Positions 1-6,316 of a stretch of DNA of 14,904 nucleotides are shown here, piece after piece (position 1 is the first letter of the stretch; each line of letters begins with the position of its first letter). The notes below the pieces were generated by a model. It was not told the DNA's origin, searched no databases, and worked only from the letters and a program-made list of their open reading frames with translations. A program made the position numbers and the translations under genes. Source of the DNA: Chloroflexota bacterium (GTDB lineage Bacteria; Chloroflexota; Anaerolineae; Anaerolineales; Anaerolineaceae); contig JAEYTI010000088.1 in NCBI GenBank assembly GCA_023434145.1, positions 1 to 14,904 on the forward strand. Direction: 5' to 3'.

Positions 1-100
1 ACGATGTTCCCCTGCCTCAACCCACCAACAAACTGGGAAGTACCCAAGAAACTGAAACGCAGCCGTACGGAAATCGTTGGCGGGGCAACTTGAATAACTG
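1..100. other. Left edge, no assignable gene
   Basis: Two plus-strand frames are open from the window edge: one ends with TGA at 91-93 and the other with TGA at 120-122. Either could be the last 30-39 codons of an upstream gene. Neither translation is recognisable and third-position GC does not separate them clearly. The second would run through the TATAAT element and past the start codon of the next gene, which makes it the less attractive choice. No hairpin terminator is visible before the next gene. Confidence 0.25.
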
Positions 101-106
101 GTGTAT

Positions 107-112
107 TATAAT
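107..112 (+). promoter_or_regulatory. -10 element for a leaderless HAD gene transcript
   Basis: A perfect TATAAT ends 6 bases before the ATG at 119. With the standard -12 to -7 placement, transcription would start on the A of that ATG, so the mRNA would have no leader. I see no good -35 at the expected spacing. There is no Shine-Dalgarno sequence before the ATG, which fits a leaderless message. The same geometry recurs at 10918-10923. Confidence 0.5.
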
Positions 113-118
113 AACAAT

Positions 119-604
119 ATGATCGAATTGAGCATCCCCGGGCAAGGAATCATCCAATTGGAACACCTGGTAGTTGATGTGAACGGCACCCTTACGGTGG
201 ACGGTCGACTAGTGGATGGCGTGAGCCGGCTGATCGGCCAGTTGCGCGATCGCATACAGGTTCACATGATTACCGCGGATACCCTGGGACGACAGTCAGT
301 GATCGACCACCAGCTCAACATAGAAGCTGTGCGCATTCAGCCCACCGGGAAATCCGATTCTAGTGAGGCGGAGCAGAAAGCCGCGTATGTGCGCCAGTTG
401 GGGGCGGATACCGTTCTCGCAATTGGACAGGGGGCAAACGATGCGTTGATGCTGCAAGCCGCGCGGATCGGGATTTGCGTACTTTCTCCCGAAGGCGCAG
501 CGGTGGAAACGCTACAAGCTGCCAATGTAGTGTCGCCGAGTATCCTGGCGGCGCTGGAACTTCTTGAAAAACCACTGCGACTGGTTGCCACCCTGAGAAA
601 ATGA
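119..604 (+). CDS. HAD-superfamily hydrolase/ATPase-like protein
   Basis: A 161-residue HAD-fold protein without a cap domain. Motif I is DVNGT around D20, with the nucleophile Asp kept. The acid/base Asp two residues on is Asn22, so the motif resembles the DKTGT of P-type ATPases more than DxDGT phosphatases. Motif II is ITADT (T52), a lysine for motif III is available near K87, and motif IV is GQGANDA with Gln104 where phosphatases usually have Asp. It is a soluble cytoplasmic protein of unknown substrate. The start is ATG 119; a GTG at 101 in frame would add six residues (MYYNNN) that look like promoter sequence. The stop overlaps the next start as ATGA, so the two genes are co-transcribed and probably translationally coupled. 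Phosphatase activity is uncertain because of the substitutions. Confidence 0.8.
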   Translation: MIELSIPGQGIIQLEHLVVDVNGTLTVDGRLVDGVSRLIGQLRDRIQVHMITADTLGRQSVIDHQLNIEAVRIQPTGKSDSSEAEQKAAYVRQLGADTVLAIGQGANDALMLQAARIGICVLSPEGAAVETLQAANVVSPSILAALELLEKPLRLVATLRK

Positions 605-1821
605 GCCTACCTACCATCGAACCCATCCCAGACGAAAATGAGAATCTGCCGCCCGCGCGCCGCCGCCGCCTGCGCCGCATGATTGCGCTGCCGGAAGAGG
701 GCGACCAGAGCGAATTTCTACGCGATCTGGCCCACCGCGCTGTGCCTTCGTTTGATTTCTTCCTCTTCTCACTGCTGGCAGGCGTGACGCTTGGCCTGGC
801 GTTTGTGCTCGACTCACCCGCCCTGGTAATCCTGGGAGCGCTGCTGGCGCCGTTCATGGCCCCGGTGGTGGGGCTGGCGCTCGGAACCGTCACCGGCACG
901 CCGCGCTTTATCCTCATGTCCTTGGGCAGCCTGCTAATCGGCAGCCTGATCGTATTCCTGTGCGGGCTTGCCGCCGGGTGGACAGTGTACCTGATGCCAG
1001 AAGCAATGCACGCGCAGGCAGCCTACCACGGGCGCTTCCGCGTGGACTTTTTCTTGGTGCTGGCCCTTGGCGCCGCGTTGACCAGCTACCTCACCGTAAA
1101 AGCCCCCCACCAGCGCCCGCTGGTAACCAGCGTAGCAATCGCCTACGGCTTGTATCTACCTGCCGCAGCCGCCGGTTTTGGCCTCATCAGCGGGATCCCC
1201 GGTTTGTGGCCTGGCGCGCTGGGGCTGTTCTTCGTCCATCTGGTGTGGGTCGCTGCCATCAGCACGCTGATGCTCTGGTTCAGCGGCGTGCGCATGCCGG
1301 TGAAGTCCGGCTATCTGCTGGGCGGAGCTTACACCGTGATCGGGGCCGTTCTGCTGGCTGTGATTTTCATCAGCGGCGGGTTCAACAGCGCATCACCCCA
1401 GCCCTCCACGCCGCAAGCAGGCGTTGCCGGGGTTGGCGCTCAAGCGACCCCCACACCCTCTGTGGCTGTTACACCCAGCGTAACGCCTAGCCCCACGCGC
1501 CCGCCCAATACAGCTACACCCACCCCAACGCGCACGCTCATCCCAACCAAGACGGCTACCCTCACGATCTCGCCCGTTCCCACGCCTATCTGGGCGCGGA
1601 TCAACGCGGAAATAGGCGGCGGGGCACTGATCCGCATTGAGCCGAACTACGAAGCCGAGGTGGTCACCTCAATCATCAACGGGACGCTGGTTGAGGTAAT
1701 TCCTGACCAGTTATCGACCGATGATACAGTCAATTGGGTGCGCGTACGCACAGTCAATGGCAAAGAAGGATGGATCGTCCGCTCCTTGCTGCGGACTGCA
1801 ACCCCCGCGGCAGATTGGTAA
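601..1821 (+). CDS. DUF389-like membrane protein with C-terminal SH3-like domain
   Basis: A 406-residue protein. Residues 1-50 are charged and Arg-rich and probably cytoplasmic. About seven hydrophobic segments follow (roughly 52-70, 73-95, 103-126, 148-166, 172-195, 203-229, 237-258). The stretch near 74-100, with ILGALLAPFMAPVVGLALG, matches the signature of DUF389 proteins, whose function is unknown. Residues 264-330 form a Pro/Thr-rich linker with TPTPT runs. Residues 331-397 look like a bacterial SH3 domain, with the typical LIRIEPNYEAEVV and the ending VNGKEGWI. An N-in start with seven spans places the SH3 domain outside the membrane, where such domains often bind wall or surface polymers. 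It is translationally coupled to the HAD gene by an ATGA overlap. The DUF389 assignment is by motif only. Confidence 0.78.
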   Translation: MSLPTIEPIPDENENLPPARRRRLRRMIALPEEGDQSEFLRDLAHRAVPSFDFFLFSLLAGVTLGLAFVLDSPALVILGALLAPFMAPVVGLALGTVTGTPRFILMSLGSLLIGSLIVFLCGLAAGWTVYLMPEAMHAQAAYHGRFRVDFFLVLALGAALTSYLTVKAPHQRPLVTSVAIAYGLYLPAAAAGFGLISGIPGLWPGALGLFFVHLVWVAAISTLMLWFSGVRMPVKSGYLLGGAYTVIGAVLLAVIFISGGFNSASPQPSTPQAGVAGVGAQATPTPSVAVTPSVTPSPTRPPNTATPTPTRTLIPTKTATLTISPVPTPIWARINAEIGGGALIRIEPNYEAEVVTSIINGTLVEVIPDQLSTDDTVNWVRVRTVNGKEGWIVRSLLRTATPAADW

Positions 1822-1828
1822 AGAAAAG

Positions 1829-1880
1829 TGTTGTTGATGATGCTGTCCAGTACATATACTGGACAGCATCATCAACAACA
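1829..1880. terminator. Perfect 24-bp inverted repeat, 4-base loop
   Basis: The left arm is 1829-1852, the loop CATA is 1853-1856, and the right arm is 1857-1880. All 24 pairs match. It begins 7 bases after the stop of the DUF389-like gene. No T-tract follows on either strand, so it is not a classical intrinsic terminator. A role as a 3'-end stabiliser, processing site or pause hairpin is equally possible. The arm sequence is not shared with the other hairpins in the window. Confidence 0.6.
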
Positions 1881-1924
1881 GATCGAAACGAACACATAGT
1901 GAAACAGTTGAATGTGTAAACCCA

Positions 1925-1960
1925 AAGAGGCTGATTGGAAATTTCTCCAATCAGCCTCTT
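1925..1960. terminator. Perfect 15-bp hairpin between convergent genes
   Basis: The left arm AAGAGGCTGATTGGA is 1925-1939, the loop is 1940-1945, and the right arm is 1946-1960. It lies 19 bases beyond the stop of the minus-strand operon and starts 103 bases after the plus-strand stop. The symmetric AAGAGG...CCTCTT ends give only two T residues on each side. It is likely the 3' end of the long minus-strand operon and may act in both directions. Confidence 0.55.
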
Positions 1961-1979
1961 GATTCACGATCAAATTCTT

Positions 1980-2723
1980 CTAGCCGCTGGTCGTAAGGCG
2001 CAGGCGGCGTACCAGAACGATTAGCAGTACCAGGCCGAGCGCCATGCCGAACAGACCGGGCAGGCCAACTTCATCCGCAAAACCGGCGGTCGGGAGGGCG
2101 CCGGGCGTGTTGGTGGCAATGCCTCCGGCAGCCTGTGTTTGCACCACCACAGTATTCGCCTGGGCAGTGAGTAACAACCCGGCAGGGGTATTGGTAGCGC
2201 GGCCACCGGCTAACTGCGTCTGCGCGACAAAGGTGGGCGCTTGCTGTGTAAGCAGTGCCGCCACCGTGGCCGTGTTGCGCCCAATTCCGGTACCTGCAGT
2301 TCCTTCGGCGATGGCAGTCTCCGTGGCAAACGTATCTTTGTCATCGATTGTGGGGGAGGCTGTGGCAATTGCCAGCACCGAAGTAGCCGTGGGGAGCAGC
2401 GTCTGGGTGGCAGTCGGCGTGGCGGACGGGGTTAGCAGGAAGGCCGCAGCCTGTGTAGCTGCATTGGCAGTCGCCGCATTGGCCGTCATGATCACCGCAT
2501 TGGTCGCGTCAATGTCTACGCCCGTAACGCCTGTTCCGCGCGGACGAGAATTTATCACGAAGATCAGCGCAATAACCAACAGGACAAAGATGCCGCCCAA
2601 GATCCCTAGTGCGAGCCAGAAATTCCGGCCGTTGCCGTTGCCATTCTCCTGTTCCACTTCCTCAACAGGAGCCTCCTCTACCTCTTCATAATCATCAAGA
2701 TCATCATTGTTGTAATCGGTCAT
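1980..2723 (-). CDS. Thr/Ala-rich membrane-anchored surface protein with sortase-like tail
   Basis: A 247-residue protein, the last gene of the operon. Residues 1-30 are strongly acidic (DDLDDYEEVEEAPVEEVEQE), followed by a membrane span at about 36-58. Residues 60-215 are low-complexity Thr/Ala/Pro with a repeated unit of the form QTQxAGGxATNTP (about 168-180 and 195-207). The C-terminus has LPTAG at 210-214, a hydrophobic segment at about 220-238 and RRLR just after it. That order resembles an LPxTG-type cell-wall sorting signal, although the position-4 residue is Ala, not Thr as in LPxTG. The start is supported by AGGAGA 7 bases upstream of the ATG. With the N-terminus inside, the Thr-rich part would face outside. 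No enzymatic domain is recognised. Confidence 0.72.
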   Translation of the reverse strand: MTDYNNDDLDDYEEVEEAPVEEVEQENGNGNGRNFWLALGILGGIFVLLVIALIFVINSRPRGTGVTGVDIDATNAVIMTANAATANAATQAAAFLLTPSATPTATQTLLPTATSVLAIATASPTIDDKDTFATETAIAEGTAGTGIGRNTATVAALLTQQAPTFVAQTQLAGGRATNTPAGLLLTAQANTVVVQTQAAGGIATNTPGALPTAGFADEVGLPGLFGMALGLVLLIVLVRRLRLTTSG

Positions 2724-2764
2724 TTGCGCATCTCCTGCAGTTTAATAATACGGTTTGCGGTAGA

Positions 2765-3814
2765 TTATTCAATCACTTCCAGGTTGGCAAGGGGAACCAG
2801 CACGCGCGTGTCGCTGTCGAGCTGCACTTCCGCCGCCGGGGCGCGCAGCCCGTTCGGCAGCTCGGTGAGGCCAGCTTTCACCTGCGTGATCATTCCAATT
2901 TTTCCAGCATAGGGCGCTCCCTGGATACGCACGGTCTGGCTCGGTGCAAAATAATCAGTTTCACGCGGAGGCGAACCAATCGAGGGTAGCGGAATGATAA
3001 CTTCGGGCCGCTGACCCAGGGCCGGGTTAAAGTACGTGTTGATGGACACCTCGCGCTTTTCACTGGACGAAAGCAGCCGGAAGGCCGTGTCATTCATGGG
3101 GATCTTCCCAAAACCTTCCAGTACGAAGATGGGATACTTCTGTGCCGCGGCATAAGGCACCAGGTCGGCTGTGATGCTGGCGAGAATCAGCCCGCGCAGG
3201 GGCAGTTCCGCACCGGCGCGTAGGGCGTCCTGGCTGGCGCAGTGTCCCGCCAGCACGATTGCGCCGCGCATGCTTACGTCAATGGAAGGGCGCGTCAGCT
3301 CTTCATCCGGCTCGCGCGCCACCACCAGCAGCAAACCGTTGTCGACTGCCTCGTTGCCCCACACCCCTTGCACCAGCGCGCCGGATGTCTCAATCGCAGC
3401 GCCCAGGTCTGGGATTATTTCGGCCACGGTGCCCGCGAAACCTGCTTTTACTTCCACCGTCCGGCTGCTTACACGCAGCAGCACCTGACCGCTACCAATC
3501 GAGACGATCTCGCCGGCAGCCGGGGCGCGCACGATACGCGAGAACAACCCGCCGGTCTCCGCGATTACGTCACCTTTTTCGAGCCGGTCACCCTGCTGTC
3601 GCACAATCGCCCGCTCTGCCTCACCCGCCTTAGAAACACCCAGCCCCCGCCGGATATCGAGCACCATGTGCTCTGCCGGTATGCTCGCTTGCGCAATAAC
3701 ATCCGTCGCGGCCACCTTCTGTCCAGGGCGGACGAGAACCTGGCCCGCTACGGGCAGCGTGCGCACCCGGTGGATGCTTGTGAGGGGAAGAATGTGCGTA
3801 ACAGAAGCCAGCAT
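2765..3814 (-). CDS. KOW-domain protein with barrel-sandwich-like N-terminus
   Basis: A 349-residue soluble protein. Residues 10-45 (LPVAGQVLVRPGQKVAATDVIA) and 70-118 (GDRLEKGDVI, VRAPAAGEIVSIGSGQV) look like the two halves of lipoyl/RnfC-type barrel-sandwich folds. I see no obvious modified lysine. Residues 125-260 form a mixed alpha/beta middle region with no recognised motif. Residues 293-349 contain a KOW-like motif (VRIQGAPYAGKIGMITQV), normally an RNA- or protein-binding element of ribosomal proteins and NusG. The start ATG 3814 has GGAG upstream at a good distance. An in-frame upstream start at 3892 would overlap the ATPase gene by 40 bases and lacks support. It lies 38 bases after the GlmL-like gene. 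Its role is unknown; it may be an adaptor of the ATPase. Confidence 0.72.
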   Translation of the reverse strand: MLASVTHILPLTSIHRVRTLPVAGQVLVRPGQKVAATDVIAQASIPAEHMVLDIRRGLGVSKAGEAERAIVRQQGDRLEKGDVIAETGGLFSRIVRAPAAGEIVSIGSGQVLLRVSSRTVEVKAGFAGTVAEIIPDLGAAIETSGALVQGVWGNEAVDNGLLLVVAREPDEELTRPSIDVSMRGAIVLAGHCASQDALRAGAELPLRGLILASITADLVPYAAAQKYPIFVLEGFGKIPMNDTAFRLLSSSEKREVSINTYFNPALGQRPEVIIPLPSIGSPPRETDYFAPSQTVRIQGAPYAGKIGMITQVKAGLTELPNGLRAPAAEVQLDSDTRVLVPLANLEVIE

Positions 3815-3820
3815 TGAAAA

Positions 3821-3826
3821 TTCTCC
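3821..3826 (-). promoter_or_regulatory. Ribosome binding site deciding the KOW gene start
   Basis: GGAGAA on the minus strand ends 6 bases before the ATG at 3814. It is the reason for choosing this start over the longer in-frame option at 3892, which would overlap the upstream ATPase gene. Confidence 0.55.
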
Positions 3827-3852
3827 GGTGCAAGACCTATACCAGTTGCGAT

Positions 3853-5592
3853 CTATCCGGCTGCGCGCCGGTTTTCCAGGGAACTGATCCATCGGGCGAG
3901 TTGTTCCCGGCGCCGGGCGGGGTCATCGGGTAAGCGTACCGGTCGCCCGCGTGCATCTACCACCACACCGCAGACACCACCGGTAACCTTGAACCGCTTG
4001 AGCCGCGGCAGGCGTGGATCGAGCACTGTGCCAAAGCGCGGATCGACCTCAAGATGCACCTCCTGTCCATGCGCAATGGGCAGCGCCGTGATCCCACCCT
4101 GCTTGATCTCTACGGTGGTTGCCTTGTTGTCGCCATACGTAATCTTGAACTTCATAATCACCGAACCGGCGCGAGCGCCGCTTACCGGGCAAAGAACGGT
4201 AGCCAGATTAATGTACGCGCCTGAGTCGACGATCTGCGCGGGGAGCAGCGTATTATTGCCAGCAATAGCCCCCAGCGCTTGCGAAAGGCCGTACGGGTCC
4301 AGCATAAACACCGAAATCCCTTCCGGCTGCACGCCATCCAGCACCATCATCAGCGCCTGAGCGGGCGTGGGCGCATTGGCCAGTGTTGCGCCGCTGATAA
4401 AGATCCGCTCAAATGAGAGATCCATCGTCGGGTAGCGTTCGAGCATTTGCGCCGTTGCTATGCGTAAAATCTGGCGCGCCATGGCCTGCTCGATTGCCAA
4501 AGTTTCTTCGGTCATTGGCAGTGAAGCCGGGTACATGCTCTTCTGGTACAGGTGGTCGCGAATCTCGCCGACCGGAATATCATAAGGAACCCAGGTTGCC
4601 ACATCTTGCGCCGAGATCTGCTGCAGGGCGGGCAGGAGAGAACCGCCCATGCCCAGGTTTCGGAAGACGCTCAGGCTCAAACCACCATCCATTGCTACTG
4701 CCATCGTGGTGGCATTCGCGCCCAGGTCAACGCCTAACGTGGCCTTAGAGATATCCGAAAGCTCGCTGGAGAAGCGCATCATACGGCCAATCACATACGC
4801 GCTCGGCAGCAACGGCGAGCTGCTAATTGACGTGAGGCTTTCCAGCCCGCCCAGCTTTTGCGCTCGCAGCCTCGCAGTGATCTTTGCCAGCGTTAGCATC
4901 GCCGGGGAGAGATCTTCCTGATCGATGCTCGGACGAATGTTTGGCGCTTTGATGACAAACGTTTCCCGCTCCAGCCCATCGGTGAGGCGCTTTTGCACCA
5001 CGCCATTTCCACAGTACAACACCTTGGGCCGCCGGTTTCTGGGCAGGATACGTGAAACCATCGTCAGCAGATCGATCAGCTTGTTCACCGAGCGGGTAGC
5101 GCCCTTCTCGGTGCCGCCTGCCACAATCACCACGTCTGGGGTGGTGTTCAGCAGTGCATCGAGCTGCGCATCAAAGCGGCGTCGGTCGTTCAGGCCGATG
5201 GTTTCCAACACTTTGCCGTATGTAGTACCGGCGAGGCGGTTGGCGCTCTGCATCGAAACATCGGAAAGCAGGCCCATCACCGCCATATTCAGGTCGTCGC
5301 CAGCGGAAGTGGTCAGTGCCAGCCGGTCGATCCCCGAGCCATCCGGCTGCGAAGGGAGGATCAGCGAGGCATCCGCCCCGGTGATCGTGCGTCCGGTGAT
5401 TTCCTGCAAGCGCGTTATGGCGCTGTGCACACCCTCACTGACATCATTATAGGGAGCACCGTGCGTAGAGGGAGCGGACGCAGCCGACACGAAGTGGTAT
5501 TTGCCATCGACCACATCGAACAGCAGCGCGCGTGTGTTGAGCGAGCCGATATCTACTGCCAGAACTGATTCTGCATCTACCAGCGATGTCAT
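3853..5592 (-). CDS. MutL/GlmL-like ASKHA-fold ATPase
   Basis: A 579-residue protein of the glutamate mutase MutL/GlmL family, which has the actin/Hsp70/sugar-kinase fold. Visible ATP-site elements are phosphate-1 VDIGSLNTRALLFD (13-26), phosphate-2 GVDLGANATTMAVA (287-300) and an adenosine-type FISGATLANAP (398-408). VIVAGGTEKG (155-164) lies between them. Classical GlmL is about 460 residues; here a beta-rich extension of roughly 120 residues (about 455-579) follows, ending in a basic helix. Known GlmL proteins accompany the B12-dependent glutamate mutase subunits, but no mutase gene is seen here. The neighbours are membrane proteins 12 bases upstream and the KOW gene 38 bases downstream. 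I infer a role as ATPase of an envelope complex. The fold assignment is firm, the function is not. Confidence 0.85.
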   Translation of the reverse strand: MTSLVDAESVLAVDIGSLNTRALLFDVVDGKYHFVSAASAPSTHGAPYNDVSEGVHSAITRLQEITGRTITGADASLILPSQPDGSGIDRLALTTSAGDDLNMAVMGLLSDVSMQSANRLAGTTYGKVLETIGLNDRRRFDAQLDALLNTTPDVVIVAGGTEKGATRSVNKLIDLLTMVSRILPRNRRPKVLYCGNGVVQKRLTDGLERETFVIKAPNIRPSIDQEDLSPAMLTLAKITARLRAQKLGGLESLTSISSSPLLPSAYVIGRMMRFSSELSDISKATLGVDLGANATTMAVAMDGGLSLSVFRNLGMGGSLLPALQQISAQDVATWVPYDIPVGEIRDHLYQKSMYPASLPMTEETLAIEQAMARQILRIATAQMLERYPTMDLSFERIFISGATLANAPTPAQALMMVLDGVQPEGISVFMLDPYGLSQALGAIAGNNTLLPAQIVDSGAYINLATVLCPVSGARAGSVIMKFKITYGDNKATTVEIKQGGITALPIAHGQEVHLEVDPRFGTVLDPRLPRLKRFKVTGGVCGVVVDARGRPVRLPDDPARRREQLARWISSLENRRAAG

Positions 5593-5604
5593 CGTTGCCG
5601 CCTG

Positions 5605-6312
5605 CTAGAAAAATACGCTAAAGATGAAGTCGATACGCTCGATCAGCGCTGTGATCGCCGCAGAATACACGCCGGCAAAAATTGCTCCCAGCGTAATGCC
5701 AATGAAAATTTGCCCAGCCCAGGCCAGTGCTTCCAGCCAAACGCCCCGCCGAGCCGTGGCAGAAGCCGCGCCGGCAGCATCCACCGCTGCTGCGCCGGCT
5801 GCCGTACCACGGGCGCGCGCGCCAAACTGGAAGTAGGCCAGCGTAGCGACCGTTCCGATCAGAACGAACAGGCCTTCCAGCAGCAGGAAGCCGTTATCAA
5901 CCACATTCCCAGCCAGCGCTCCCAGCGAGGGAAAGAGCGCGAACGTGCTGCGGATTTGCCCGAAGAGCGTGCCAAATATCGCGCCGCCCACCGTCACCGC
6001 TGCGCCTACACCAACCAGGATCGCCATCGAAATCGAGCCTATGGAAGACGTTCGCGGCCACAGCTTGAAAAACAGCAGCGCGCCCAGCAGGAACGGAACC
6101 AGCCCAATGGCCAGCAGTGTCAGGTCGCCCGACTCAAGCAGCAGCAAAAGCCGCGGCGCCAGTACCTGGAAGAGGATGAGCACAACGATATAGCCCGATA
6201 CGACTCCGATGAACAGGTAGCTGACAATGCGGAACAGCGGGTTATCGCCGATGAAAAGATACAGCAGAACAGAAAAGGTCAGGAATAAGCCGAGGATTTC
6301 AATACCATCCAT
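5605..6312 (-). CDS. Polytopic membrane protein of the GlmL-like operon
   Basis: A 235-residue integral membrane protein with about six hydrophobic segments (roughly 6-21, 29-51, 64-83, 93-115, 141-162, 198-220). A Gly/Ala-rich loop lies at about 165-190 (ARARGTAAGAAAVDAAGAASATARRG), basic and so probably cytoplasmic. No catalytic or transport motif is visible and I do not recognise a named family. The start ATG 6312 lies 4 bases after the stop of the zinc-ribbon gene; an in-frame start at 6339 would overlap that gene by 23 bases. A purine-rich GGAAGGGG precedes it inside the upstream gene. The spacing implies coupled translation with the zinc-ribbon protein and a joint role with the ATPase gene 12 bases downstream. 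Confidence 0.78.
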   Translation of the reverse strand: MDGIEILGLFLTFSVLLYLFIGDNPLFRIVSYLFIGVVSGYIVVLILFQVLAPRLLLLLESGDLTLLAIGLVPFLLGALLFFKLWPRTSSIGSISMAILVGVGAAVTVGGAIFGTLFGQIRSTFALFPSLGALAGNVVDNGFLLLEGLFVLIGTVATLAYFQFGARARGTAAGAAAVDAAGAASATARRGVWLEALAWAGQIFIGITLGAIFAGVYSAAITALIERIDFIFSVFF

Positions 6313-6316
6313 ACTG

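Noticed and set aside
360..917. Minus-strand Arg/Ser-rich frame
   Set aside because: Spans the HAD and DUF389 gene junction on the opposite strand and has typical shadow composition.
2100..2260. CRISPR-like or tandem DNA repeat in the Thr-rich gene
   Set aside because: The repetition is a protein-level QTQxAGGxATNTP unit with only two diverged copies.
2044..2691. Plus-strand frame rich in Val/Ala
   Set aside because: Antisense shadow of the Thr/Ala-rich protein; composition mirrors it.
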